From assembly GCA_014549065.1 (NCBI GenBank), contig JACDOX010000008.1:3341827-3405826 (forward strand): a stretch of 64,000 bases of DNA, given 5' to 3'. The notes beneath the pieces are model-generated. The model did not search any database. It had not been told where the DNA came from and saw nothing but the letters and a program-made list of their open reading frames with translations. The position numbers and the translations under genes are program-made. Below, one piece after another: positions 51,401-63,510 of this stretch. Position 1 is the stretch's first letter, and every line of letters begins with the position of its first letter. The stretch comes from Cardinalis cardinalis (Eukaryota > Chordata > Aves > Passeriformes > Cardinalidae).

Positions 51401-51677
51401 CGGGCTCCACAGGGCTTGGGGGGGGTGGCAGCAGCAGGCTCAAAGCTGCGACCCCCAGGAGTGCGCAAGACGGGGCTGTGGCTCAGCAAGGGAGGTCTGC
51501 AAATCTGCCAGAGGCAGGGCTGCCGCATGGNGAGTGGGGCTGGACCCTCCAGAGGTTTGTGAGGAAACATAANCAGTCCTCCTGTCCCCTCCAAACCTTG
51601 GCATGTTCCTGGTCCCCACCATTACCAACCAGACCCAGGAACATCAGGCTACTGGTTTCTTTCACACCAAATCCCCA

Positions 51678-52478
51678 TCAGGGCCTGTCCATTTTCTGTA
51701 CTCTATAGCCTCTGCTGGTAAATATTTTCTGAATTATGAAACACTTAGGTGTCTTTTCCTTTTCTTTTTTTAAACTGTTACTTTTTGTTGCTGCTGACTG
51801 GTGTTTTGCCGTGGGCTGGGTGTGGAAGTGAAACTGCTGATATTCCTGTGAGCAGGGCAGGGCAGCTGGTGCTCCTGACCCCAGCAGGAAGCACCAGACA
51901 CAATGACGGAAGGCAACTTCTGGTAATTCTCCAGCCCGTTTTGCTAACCCACAAAGGCTCAGCCAAACTGGGTAAGTTTTTGAAATCTTTGCAGCTTGGT
52001 GCTTTGTCCAAACCGAGCAGGAATCTCCTCGTATGCGCTGCAGTAGGGCGGCTGGGGTGGGCCCCATGGCCCTTCCAGGCGGGCAGGAAAGGGGGAGCCT
52101 GGCCAGTGGGAATGCCCTGCTGTGCCATGGATGCTGAGCCGGCTTCTCCTGTAGAGAGCACCTCCCAGAAGCCAACAAAACCTCCCAGGTGGGATGAATC
52201 TGAAGCCCGGGAGCTTTATTCCCTGATCTAACACAAGGAGCACCAGTCCACCATTCAGGATCCCGTCCCACAGCAGTGCCTGCCAGGCCCTGGGGCTGGA
52301 GGCACCCGCATGGTTTTCCCTGGCATGCAGGGGCTGAAACAGGCAGCAGGGCCATGGCAGCTGACAGCCTGTGGGAGGAAGGGCAGGCATGTGGGTTCCT
52401 GGGCCCCACGGCTCCCCTGGGACATGCCACATCCCGTGCAGAGCACTGCACACACAGCCCAGGGTACAGCATGTTCAT
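51678..52478 (-). other. Longest open frame (266 codons), probably not a gene
   Basis: An uninterrupted minus-strand frame of 266 codons with a lysine-rich C-terminus. A 160-codon frame (51749-52231) and a 127-codon frame overlap it on other frames. GC-rich composition lowers stop-codon frequency and explains much of its length. I recognise no domain, signal peptide, coiled coil or repeated motif. It is listed because it is the longest intact frame in the window. It could be part of a lineage-specific transcript. Confidence 0.15.
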
Positions 52479-53265
52479 GGCCTGGGGAAGGGCTAGATGA
52501 CTACTTAGATNTTTCCCATTTCTCTTAGCAATACACGAATCTCCCCAAATATTCTGAAAAGGNAACTTTTTTCAGTAACAGTTCTGCACCTCATTCTGAG
52601 CATGTTATCTTCTCTGAGAAAAGGCTATGGAAANATGGTACAATCTTTCAAAACAGAATTGTGCCTTTGCATATTTAGCTTTGGATCTGCTGGTATTAGA
52701 AACAAAGTCAGATTTTATTACTTTTTATTTCTTCTAGCCCTGCAGCACCAACACAGACAAACCATGTAATAAACTGCAGAATCTTTTCTTTATTGAGAAC
52801 CAGAAGAGATTTTTTTTTTTTTTACTGTATACTGGTTCAACCCTAGCTTTGCTAACACACCATAAGTCATATATACTATTTTGTAGTTTCATAAAACTTG
52901 TAATTCTTTTTTATTCAGGTGCACGGCTTTCTTGAGTTAATCTCTGTGGACTTCAATTAAATTTGCCTGGTCTGCTGTTGATTTCATATTCTTAAATTTT
53001 GTAGGATCTTGCCATATGTATTTGTACATAATGATTTTTCAGCTCAGTCCTGTACTTGAAATCTGCTACTGCCTGCAATGTTCTGGTGCTTGAGAAGGGA
53101 AGAAGCACTCCAGAGCTGGAGGTCACCGATGGAAACCCAAAAGGGTTAACTGGCTGCTGCTGGCAGAGACTATTTCATGGGACTCTTCGGATCTCAAATG
53201 CTGAAAAGGGACATGAAACAATAATCCCTTAGAGAACATGCTAAATAATTCAAGGGTAGTTAAAA
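52479..53265. other. Unique non-coding sequence
   Basis: AT-rich, no gene. A T14 run lies at 52810-52823. Confidence 0.55.
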
Positions 53266-53560
53266 ACGAAATAAAACAAAAAAACCCCCAACACAACAAA
53301 ATAAAAACAACACACCTTTAAAGCATTTTGTTGCAAGAGTTTGGCCTTTCTTAATGATATAGCTGGTGGAACAGGCTATCTNGCTGCCTTCCGAAAGTCC
53401 TTGTTAGGTATTTAATAAACCCCAGGGATCATTACACTATAAGTGTGGATCATGTTTATATGGATGCATTGGGCAACCTATTACAATGCTAGGAGTTAAA
53501 AGTCATTTCCTTGGATTCTCAACCAAGATAAACTCATCCACACCCCGAGGTGAATAGTAC
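53266..53560. promoter_or_regulatory. Candidate conserved non-coding element next to an A-rich tract
   Basis: After an A-rich tract (53266-53315) comes unique sequence rich in AT cores ('ttcttaatgatatagctgg', 'gtatttaataaacccc', 'gtttatatggatgcattggg', 'caacctattacaatgc'). The texture resembles an enhancer. Composition is the only evidence. Confidence 0.22.
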
Positions 53561-53699
53561 TTAAAGCTGTGTTTGTATAAAGAAGGCAGTCAGGTTTTCC
53601 AGCACCTGGAAAATGGCAGGCTTATCTGTTAGTTATCTCTCACGTTCGGCTTTTATATGTAGATTTGTCTGCAGGAGCAGTAATCGATAGCCAGAGTTC

Positions 53700-53885
53700 T
53701 CAGTGGCTCGGGGCTGGGCCAGCCCCAGGTGCAGGCAGCAGCAGCCCTGCGGCTGGGGGGCGCCCAGGCCAGAGCCCGCTCCGCAGGGGGACCAGCCCGG
53801 GAGCAGCGCCTTCCTTCCCATCGTGCCTCCCTTCAGGGAACTCCTCCGGCTGCTTCCCCTTGGACCGCCTGAACCTGCCAGCCAC
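53700..53885. promoter_or_regulatory. Short GC-rich, CpG-containing patch
   Basis: About nine CpG in 180 bp, with high GC, bounded sharply by AT-rich sequence on both sides. It produces several overlapping proline/glycine-rich frames of 60-80 codons on both strands, which are not credible proteins. It could be a small orphan CpG island. Confidence 0.3.
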
Positions 53886-54045
53886 AGCTGGATGGAATTG
53901 ATAAATGCCTTCCAGAGAGAATACAAAGAGAAGGGTTAGACCATTTTACACTGCTTAAACTGCTGCATGGGCCAACTAGATTAATGCCAGATAATGGAAT
54001 ATTCTAATAGTATCTGAATTAAGCAGGATATTTTTAACACGCATA

Positions 54046-54060
54046 TGTGTGTGTGTGTGT
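54046..54060. repeat. (TG)n microsatellite
   Basis: Fifteen nucleotides of alternating TG, preceded by 'gcata' and followed by 'ataaacacaaac'. Confidence 0.9.
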
Positions 54061-57000
54061 ATAAACACAAACGCCCACCCATGGAAATATAGCTGGGGTG
54101 ACTCTCTTAAGTTTTCTGAGAAAAGGACTGTGGGTTGAGACCAAATGCGGAAAACATTACCCAGAAAGTGTTGGAGAAAGAAGGAACAAAAAGCCCCGAT
54201 GCCTCACGTGTAGTAAAAGTGGCTGTTACGTCCATCACAGACACACAAACAGGAAACAGCTTCCCTCGTCATGACCGCTGAACAAAAGCACAGTGCCTTG
54301 CAAGACTGAGAAAACCCCAGCGGGATCTCAGGCAAGAGTCACCGAGTCCAAACCACCTCGGATCAGCCTGGTGCAACGCATGGGGGCAAAAACCAAGTGC
54401 AGGAGGGCAGCACAGCGGGGCAAGGAGCAGCCCTGCAGAAAGCAAGCTGGGGTTTAACCATTGCAGGCACGCCGGCCACCTCGTTTAAAAGCTGTAGTGA
54501 GCAGTGTAAATAGCTGCAGACTGCTTTTCCTCCCTGACAGANCAAGTTGCTTCTTGCTTCCACCTTCTCAAATTTCCGCATAGCCCACAGGCAAAACCGA
54601 GTGCCTTTGGTTCGGAAAGCAGAGCATTCCTTCCCGGCATCAAAGGGGCACGGGGGGAGNGTGTGGTGGCCACTTCACAAACACACACCAAGGTGCATTT
54701 CTTGCTAGCGGCTTCCAGAGCTGTCTGTGCAGCTACTTGCCTCAGCCTGCTCTGTTCATTAGCACACAGGGGCGTGTATGCCCTTAAACCAACATTACAT
54801 CACCTGGGATGCTGGAAGTCAGCTGCCCAGTTCCTCACGTGGGGCACACGGGGCTCTGCCAAGTTCCTTGGACGTCACTTTTCTTTCTTCCTTATTTCAT
54901 GGTTCGTGTGTTGGGGTTTTTTCCCTTTCAATATTTGCTTCCCATGAAAGATTAGGTGTGATGGGTGTGGGGTGGATTGCACCGGCACTGTTGTGTGAAG
55001 TAAAGGGATCCATCCGTAGGAAAGACATGTGTTGTTTATTAGCAGCTTACATGACCCCAGAAATCCCAAAGCAATATGCTCGACACCAGCAGCACAGTGA
55101 CTGCACAGAATTACACTCTGTGTAATGACAGAGTAGGCCCAGTTTGGGCATTAATATGGCTCCAAGGACAACACTTCATTTCACATCTCCGATGGAAAGC
55201 TTTTGTAAGAATTCAAGTACCCACATGGGATTAGAATAATAATAATCTCTTGCACTTCAGTACAAAAAATAGGGTGTGAAATCAAGCAGCTGATCAGTGG
55301 TCACAACTTTTACCTCAGCTGCTTTATTCCATTCAACAAAATAAAAAAATGTATGCAGTCCTTACAACACCAGGAACATAGTTCTTCATCTTGCTTTTAC
55401 CCACAGGAAATGTGGAACCTCAACAAAACCGGTATTCTTCTGCCAAAAACTTGTGGAAAATGCTTGCCTGGATGGAGAGGGGTGCTAGAGGAAACCAGGC
55501 CAGCCCCCAGTCCCAAGCCAAGCCTGGAGAGGAGTGTGGCTCAGCTGCAGAAGCTCCTTTTCATCAGTGGACTCAGCAGCTGTGCCTCCTAGTAGCCAGC
55601 TCTGACCTATTTCACCAGGCACACACGCCAGTTTTACACCAGCATCAGCCCAGTGACATCAGTGGGATTACTCCATCCCTGCCTTAGATAAAACTCNGGT
55701 TTAAAGAAGATTCACTGAAGAGGAAGATGCTCTTGTAATGCATTTTGTAGCCCAGACATCCGTGCAGGAGACAAAATTCAGGGGTTTTGCATTTGTTCCT
55801 TTTATATCTAAAAGTATTTGTCTTTCAGGGGGTCTCAGCACCAAGCCAGCATGTTGTCCCTCAGTGTGTGTGTGTTTGCAGTGTCTCCTACAGAGAGATC
55901 CCAGTCAACAAGAGACTGAGTTGCAATGCCTGATGTACTTAGTGACATGAACACCAGTGAAAGTGCACCGAATTAAGGGCTGCTGAAAGACCAGGGAGCC
56001 CCANCAGGAGCAGGGACAGTGGCTTGTCTGTAACACCATGGGGCCACTACACCTTGTCCCTTCTTGATCAGTCCCTGCAGGATAATGCCAAGGTCCTGCC
56101 AAGGTGAGCCTCTGGGGTCTAGACATGAAGCAGGGTAGGAGAAGCTCATCCACAGGCTTGCTTGTTAGTGCTGTATGGTATGGTCTTTTCTGTTTTCACC
56201 TCCANATTGAGCTATTTTCTTTGTTTTCTCTGTTTTGTTTTCTTTCATCTGTTTTTCCTCCTTGTTTATTCTCATGCCCTGACCNTTCTTTCTACTCTGG
56301 ATGTTCTTTTTCCTTATGACCCTTTAGGTTCTTTGCAGCTCCTTTTNCCCCTGCATCTCTCCTTGTGCTTCCTGACATTACCAAGGTCAAATGTGTCTTT
56401 TTCCTTGTAAGCTCACTCACTAAGTTCTTGTCTTCCATTTTTCACTGCTTCANGATTTCCTTCCATATCCTTTCTCCATTCATTCCACTCACTCCCATTT
56501 GTCAGTGGGCACAANTATCTTCAGCCAGCCCTTTAGCTATCAGTTATAGGGATGCTGGAAGTCATGCCAGCAGAGCCTCTGGAACATATTAAAAGAAGTA
56601 GATGGTGAGATTGGAAAGATGTTCAGAAGAAGAGTGAGCTTTTGGTGTCAGATCAGGGAGATATAAAACCTTTGGTTTTAAGTGGTACTGCTGCCAACAG
56701 CAAAGCTGTCTATTCTTGCCAGAAGATAGGTGTGCCTCCATGCCTCAGCCAAGGGATTTTCAAACCTCCTGCAGCAAAGATCTGGATAGGCTGTANAGGC
56801 AGTTTAGACCTAAAGCCACTATTGCTGTTGACTACCCATAGCATAAAGCTACACTCAGAGCTCAGTAAGAATGAAAATCCAAGTTCCTCTGTTTACAAAA
56901 AGTCAGGCTTATGCTGCTGGTGAAACCATAACTCAGTCCCTGCCACATGCTACATACAGCCTTTTGTTGCCCAAGACCCTGCAGGAAGCCTGCTGTAGAG

Positions 57001-57640
57001 CAGTGCTCTGGGATGTGGGACAATGTCACAGGGGCTGGAGAGAACCTTTCTGCNCTTACCTCCCATCCTGCGCCTCTAATGGGGCGGGCGTCTCACAGAG
57101 CAAGTAGTATGTGATCACATAATGACAGACTGTGCTGTGATACATCTCACAATGTCAGAGCAGAATTAAGGCTGAGCAGGCAGTTACAAGCACCATTACA
57201 TCATTAGATTAATCTCTCCTTGGCTGGCTATGAGGGACCTCATCTGTTCCCACTGAAGCCAGAAGACTGTACCTCTATCCACTTGAGNGAAAGTTGGCTT
57301 GGCTTGCCTCAAGGCTCATTTATTGCTGTTAGCTGCTAGTTGAGGCTCTACCCTTGAATTCATTAAACTTTTCAAGCATAACTCATATACCACACCTAAC
57401 ACTTTCTGATTCAAGTAGAGACTTCAGCTGGGGTACTGTGGGTAGTGGAGTGTGAGGGGAACTTGCTCTGCCACCATGCTGCCCTACCTGTTCAGCCTGT
57501 TGAGTTGTTAAATGCCCTCAGCGGTTGTTTGCAGCTGATCAGGAGGTGGAGAAGGGCTGCTCCTGCCCTGNACAGCCCACAGCCAAAAGCACTCCCAATC
57601 ACAGCTGCCTTATCAAGGCTGTTTCTCCACCANGGTGCAT
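54061..57640. other. Unique non-coding sequence, one pyrimidine-rich tract
   Basis: No gene recognised. From about 56190 to 56480 the plus strand is strongly pyrimidine-rich with several ambiguous bases. Open frames there (up to 82 codons) are low-complexity Ser/Phe/Leu and not credible. Confidence 0.5.
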
Positions 57641-57651
57641 GCACAAGAGCA

Positions 57652-57676
57652 GGGTGGCTGGGCAGTTGGGGTGGGG
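57652..57676 (+). other. G-quadruplex-forming motif
   Basis: Four G tracts, GGG-tggct-GGG-cagtt-GGGG-t-GGGG, satisfy the canonical G3+N1-7 pattern. It lies 65 bp upstream of a dense CpG cluster. Confidence 0.7.
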
Positions 57677-57739
57677 ATGTGGTGGAAGGCCCACCCTTCC
57701 CGGTCCCCCCCAGGACAGCCAAGGGACAGCAGCAGCAGG

Positions 57740-57782
57740 GGGCGAAGGGATCCGCGCTCGTGTCAGCGTCACGTCGCAAGGC
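57740..57782. promoter_or_regulatory. Dense CpG cluster with CRE-like core
   Basis: Seven CpG dinucleotides occur within about 35 bp, including 'tccgcgctcg' and 'gcgtcacgtcg', the latter holding a CRE/ATF-like 'gtcacgtc'. This is unusual in CpG-depleted sequence and suggests hypomethylation, although no transcript start can be shown. Confidence 0.35.
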
Positions 57783-60700
57783 AGGTGCCTGAGCTCCTCC
57801 GGACCAAACTGCTGCTGGCTGTGGGTTTGCTCCTCAGAGCAGATCTCCTGACCTTTACCACTCTCCCAGCCTCTGTGGATTTCCTTGCAGGACGCATGCC
57901 TAAATATGTGCGTTAGGTGGTTTTTTCCACTTCCATAGCCTTCATTTTAACTCCCAAAGTGCAATTTTTGAAAAGGGTCCGAAAGTCTCACATCTACAGA
58001 GTCCTCCAGTGGGGGATAACCTAAAGGCAAGCAANCTTCACATGTGAATGCATCTTAACCTTGAGCCTCTTTGTTTGTTTCTTCAAAATATTGCACATGA
58101 CCATTGGAATTTTCCTTTACAACCACCTCCCAGATGGCCTTTTTATCACCTCAGGAAACCTCTTACCATTTCTGACATCTCTGTCCCCGTGGTTTCCAAT
58201 ATTGCTGATTTCAGAGTTGCACACATCAAAGTGATGAGGACACACCTCATTCTAGGGACAGAGAAGCATTATCACTCCCAAAAAAAATCATGTCCAGTTC
58301 AGCCACTGCCCTTGAGAAACAAATTATTCCTCAATCTGACAGACTGAGGATGCTTTTCCTGTTATTTCATCTAATGTGTTCCTTTGTTTAATTTAAACTG
58401 ATTTGTTTTAACTCTCTTTTCTTGTATCATATGAAAGAACTCCATCATCTTTTTCTGTTTATCCATGAAGGAACAGATGAANTAATTTTATATTTCTCTC
58501 CATACCGTCCTATGGAATGAAGAAGGCAAGTGTTTGTGGCTCTGCAATCTACACACATAGAACAGAGGTGGAGAGGCATAAATTAAAAATAAAAAAAAAG
58601 AAAAATCAAAACCAAATGCAACAAATAAAAGAAACTGAAAGGAAAAGGAGTGGAAAGGGCAAAAGAGAAACTCAAAAATATATGAAGTATACATACACAT
58701 GTCTGCAAGGTCGTGTACACTGGCATACCTGAGGCATGCTCGCCCCGTCACCTGNGAGGCCTGATGTCAGGACAGACGTTCAGCTGTTTCTAATACATAG
58801 TGTGGAAAAACTCAAGCTGAAGAAACAACTTGTTTTAACAATGAGTCATCCATGAGAAAAATGTGGGTGTAGCTTTCAGGGAAGGGGCTGCGGAAGGCTT
58901 ATGAAGTCTAATTTTGCAAACCTCCATACAGAAAGCTGCATGACGTTGATCAAGACACAAAGTGGGTCCCTCCCTCCCTCCCAGACATGACTGAGGGTAA
59001 TCGGGTCCCGTTGAGAGCTTGATTGCAACACTTGCCCTGTGCTGTATGTGTCCCGCCCTCGAGAGACCCCCGGAGAGGGGCAGTGGGAACGTTCAGGGCT
59101 GGCCTCGCCACGGAAGCCCCAGGCACAAGATACTACTGATCCCAGCTTCAGGCAATGCCTGATGCAAGGACCAACCTCTACTGGCCTCACCTTGGACACT
59201 GCTGACCACCTGAATTTTTTCCAGCTCTTCTCTGACCAAATTTTTATACAGTTCTGACATCTGCACTTATGCTCATGTTTTACCTAAGCGTCAGTTGGTC
59301 TTGAGGGCCAGGATTCTGCTGCTGGATAAATGTTTTTAAATTTGGAATAGGTCAGGTTTCCTCTGATGTCAGTGAAACCTGGTCAATGAGACCAGGCCTC
59401 CAGGACTGAGGGTTTCCTTCCAGCTCCTTCACCAGCACAAGTACCAAACACATACCAGGGATCATTATCCCAGCACATCTGTAAGCCGAGCCTGGGAACT
59501 GTAAACACCTCCTCTGGTTGTGAAATGCCCATTTATTCTCCATAGGCATAAACACCATGGGAAGAAAGGTGGCTATTGCTTCGGAATGACAGCCTGAAGA
59601 TCCAGCTTTCTCACTTGGCTATCCTGGAGCCTTTCTATGAGAGTGTAAATTCAGATGTCCCAGTTTTCTCACCAATTAACTGGAGGGACTAAAACAGACC
59701 AGATTTCCTGGAAGGGCTACACACTATTCATGGGTGCTGCACTGAGCACTCTGATAGTTAACATTTTTCTGATGGGGAAATCCACTGAGAACCAGAGTTG
59801 TGTTGTCGTTAATTATTCCTTGGTGTGATTCAAGAAGGCACAGCCAAGAATGGCAGTAAAATGAGCAGCAGACCACTTAGCAGGACCAAATCTAGAGGAG
59901 TGTCAAGTTGCCTTCCAGGGAAAAGGTAAGGACTTCAATGGGCAAATTAAAAAATGACTGACTAATAGGTATACCACCACAAATATTTTGTAGGCAACAA
60001 TGCTTTTTGGCTTCTTTAAAATGAACTACCTGGCTTAGCCATGAGGCGGCTGAATCGTCTGTTATACCATGTGACTGTAGATAAATGCTTTCTTACTCTA
60101 ATGACATTATTCCTTATAAACACCAGGATAGTGAGAGACAATTTGTCTCTGGGTCTGTTCTGTCTGTTAAGTTCCAGGGTTTGTGATTCACTTTAGAAAA
60201 ACAAGGGTGGTTGAAAAAAAAAAAAGTTGTTTTCAGCTGTGTGGTGATGAAATACAGTAACTGAAAATGCTGTGGGTTTTGAGGTTGGATTTTGAGATTA
60301 AAATATTGTTGGGTTCAGGATAGGATTGGCTGGCAAAATGAGTTACAGTAAGACATTGTGCTTTCACCTCTAGAAAGCTGAGTTCAAGCCCTGTTTTAAG
60401 ATCACAAACCAGTAAGTAGTTCAGGATGATTAACANTTTCTGAAGGAGCATGAGGCAGGACAGGAGCACACAGGGACCAGGAAGGACTGGTTCGATTCCC
60501 ACCACCAGCNCTGCCTCTTTGGGGTCCCGGCTGCAAGCAGAGAAGGGCACTGCAGCCTTCTCAGAAAGATCTCTCCTGATCTGGAGACAAGTGGAGCAAA
60601 GATCCGATTTNCAGGAGATACTGTGGGTCTGGGTGAGGGCTGTGCAGCCACGTGGTCATGGCAGGTGCCACATGCTCCNCACAGGCCACCCACATCAACA

Positions 60701-62083
60701 ACTTGATCTTGTTTTATGCCAATCTGTCTANGGCAAGCAGGCATGACCCTGCTACTTCTGAAAAATGGTGCAACATCAGAGGCTCTCAGGCATTTCTTCC
60801 TATCTTTGGTATCCAGTTCAATCCTTAAATCAAGGATATTTCATTTTGCAATTTGTTTATGTTAAGCATCACAAGCTGCTGATTCAAACAGCCAAGTTGC
60901 AGAAACATGACTGGGAGCCCTCTGAGCTCATTTTCTCCACACACTTTCAGTTTAAGCCTATCTTGACAAGAAGTGTACTCTCATCAAAAACACAGCCTGT
61001 ATGCAGCTTCCACACATGCAGACCCGGCAATAATCAGTTTTGGTGCCTTCCAAACTGCTAAATGCAAAGCACTGCACCCAAGCAGATTTGCACCTCTGTT
61101 GTGGAGCTGCCAAGGCCAAACCCCAGCCAAGCATTGCTTGCACTTGAAATAAAGTACAGACAGGGTGTTAGGGGTCCCTCAGCTCTGCTCTGGGGCTCTG
61201 CAGTTACTCTATGTGCAGTTAATGTGGTTACNGTTCCCAGAAGGTTACAGATCTACCCATGAGCTACTAGCTGTGTTCAGATCTTCTTCTAGCTATCTGA
61301 AAATAAAACTCAGCTTTTTTTCACAACATACTACCAGGTATTTTCTGTTACTTCTGGGATTTTGCAAAGTACTGTCACAGCGGGTTCTTCTTTGTTGGTT
61401 TGTTTATTCCTTAATTACAATGATTCCTAGAACAAAACAAGAGTTTGATCCAATTTGAACTTGAGTACCCTTTTGTATTAAAATGTTTTCTTTTAACACT
61501 TGTAGATCTTTCTGAAGTTTATCTGTAAATTTGGCTTACATGAGGAGTTACATACCAAAATCAAAACCACAATATGATTCCAAAGTGCTTTGTNGAGTTC
61601 GGTATTATTTGATCCTTTTTTCAGACTGGTCCCCANCATTTTGTAGAGCAAAGCCTGACTCTAGCCCTGTCTCCCTTATGGTAATCACCAGTTCACATCA
61701 TCCTTCACAGGAGTGTCTCTCAGCTCAGCTTAGCTAGTAAGTGCTGTAGAGGAATTTGATGGATTTACTTTTTTTTTTTTTTTTAAGTAAAATAAAATAT
61801 GTCCAAGGCTCTGGATAACCCAAAAAGCAATTAAAACAATTCAGCGTTTCCCTCATCCTGGGGATCAGACTTTTTCTTCCCACAAAACTTGAATGTCTCC
61901 AAACTTTGGCTTTAGAAGTAGCGCTGGAAAAACCAGCAAATTCAGATGAGTCCTGGCAGGGGTTTCCAGCATCCCATTGTGTCCCGGTGCCCCTACAGAG
62001 ACACTCCCTTTTCCAGCAAGGGTGCTCCAGCACACATTCCTGCTGCCAGTTGCTGTGACAGTGCAGCAGGGAGAGTCAGACGC
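57783..62083. other. Unique non-coding sequence
   Basis: No gene recognised. A purine-rich, A-rich tract lies at about 58572-58685. A second small CpG cluster lies at 59050-59115. A tRNA/SINE-head-like segment at about 60300-60420 is discussed separately. A T16 run lies at 61769-61784. Confidence 0.5.
60300..60425 (+). repeat. Possible tRNA-derived SINE head (weak)
   Basis: 'attggctggcaaaatgagttac' and, downstream, 'gtgctttcacctctagaaagctgagttcaagccctg' have the spacing and wording of a decayed tRNA-like promoter (A-box then 'gagttcaagcc' B-box), as in the heads of MIR-type SINEs. No CORE or tail follows, so the call is tentative. Confidence 0.3.
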
Positions 62084-62135
62084 TCATTACAGCCAATTGT
62101 GGGTCATTCTCATTACAGCCAATTGTGGGCCATTC
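62084..62135. repeat. 26-bp tandem duplication carrying CCAAT
   Basis: Two adjacent 26-bp copies (62084-62109, 62110-62135) differ at one position. Each contains 'acagccaattgtggg', so the duplication doubles a CCAAT box at fixed 26-bp spacing. No TATA or initiator context is evident nearby. Confidence 0.95.
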
Positions 62136-63480
62136 CGATTTTTATGGGAGCCAACCAACACCCAAAACTGCACCCAGAAACCAATGAGGCATAGGACTAT
62201 TTCCTGGAGGGACATGGACACCGTGTGCCCCCGAGGAGATGACCCCTTGAACAAATGCACTGCATCTGCAGTGGCTGCTGTCTCTGAGAGGGTTTAAGAG
62301 TGACCTNAGGAAGGACCAGTGCAGGAATCTAAATCTGCCAGGCTGGGAAATGTGGGCAACGCCCCGTCAAAGGGCAGCGTTGCAAAACTGTGGTCCTTTC
62401 CACCAGAAGGGTTCCCAGTGCATCNTTACTCCTGCAGTGCTCTTCCTTGAACTCCTCCAGGTTAAGTCACTGTTTTCCCAGCACTCTCCGTGGGATAACA
62501 TAGCACAGCTCCAGGGAGGTTTGAGGTCTCTGAGAAGCACCCAGCTTGGCTGAATGAAGATTCACAGATTAGATGGCCTGTTGGTCTAATCCNGTACATC
62601 CTTGTCCATGTCTGTGGCAGAAGCTCCACTTTCCTTGCAGATATGATTGTTTAGGAAAGGAAAATCAAGGCAGAATGTGTATGGCTGCTGAGGCAGATCA
62701 AACTGCTCACCCTGATGAAAGCCAGGGTGTCCTCACAGCCATGCCATGCTACCTCCCTGTCCCAGCAGCTGCAGCCTCTGCAGCAGCACAGAATCACAAG
62801 TGATGAGAGGCAGAGTGGTTACCAACACCCAGGACATCCCATTCCCAACCTCTTTGTGCCCCTGTGCATGGAGTTGCACAGCTCCCAAAATCCCGGTTCA
62901 GGAAGAAGTGGGGCAATGGCTGAGTTGTCACCAGACCCTCCCATTACAGTTGATGGGCATAAGCAGGGCACCACTGCACTGACACTTCTCCCACGCCTGC
63001 AGCTAAAGTTATCTCCCATGTGCAAGTATGGATGCATTTCCCACAAGGGAAAACTGCCAGGGGCCATGACACTCCCATCGCCCCATTTGAAAAGCAGGAG
63101 TGATGGGGTGGAGTTGTCTGCATTGGGGGCTCTCTAGTAAGCTCTGTTTATGGCTTTGATGCCAGACACAAGGTACAATTCCTACTACAGCTCTCATTTC
63201 CATGCCCTGCTGCTTAATCCAAGTGCGTCATTGCATCACTGCTGAAAACGTCCAATTGGTGTTGAGTCACAGACAGCACCTCAGTGGTGCTTTGGATCCC
63301 AGCACCACTGGATCCTCCCACACCACAAGAGCCAAGACAAACTCCAGCCCAAAGNGATTACACACATTCACCCAGTGCACTGCTACTCCCTGAAACATGG
63401 AGATATTGCGGGAAACGTCCTGGCGTGCACCTTGGAGGGGAGGACAGGACTTTTCCATCCATGCATGGATGGCATGGGCA
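62136..63480. other. Unique non-coding sequence
   Basis: No gene recognised. The longest frame is 140 codons (62715-63137, plus), overlapped on other frames and unrecognised. Confidence 0.5.
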
Positions 63481-63510
63481 GGGAAGGACAGGGAAAGACA
63501 GGGAGGGGGG
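63481..63510 (+). other. G-quadruplex-forming purine tract
   Basis: GGG-aaggaca-GGG-aaagaca-GGG-a-GGGGGG fits the canonical four-tract pattern with loops of 7, 7 and 1. It is built from a decamer 'gggaaRgaca' repeated in tandem. Confidence 0.75.

Noticed and set aside
51411..51427. G-quadruplex at GGGcttGGGGGGGG
   Set aside because: Provides only three usable G tracts within the canonical loop limits.
60481..60540. tRNA gene at 'ggttcgattcc'
   Set aside because: No matching A-box, no acceptor-stem pairing and no downstream T-run.
62564..62605. CR1 3'-end-like phrase 'gattagatggcctgttggtctaatcc'
   Set aside because: Resembles the last bases of turtle/crocodile CR1 copies, but nothing upstream matches CR1 and one short phrase is not enough.
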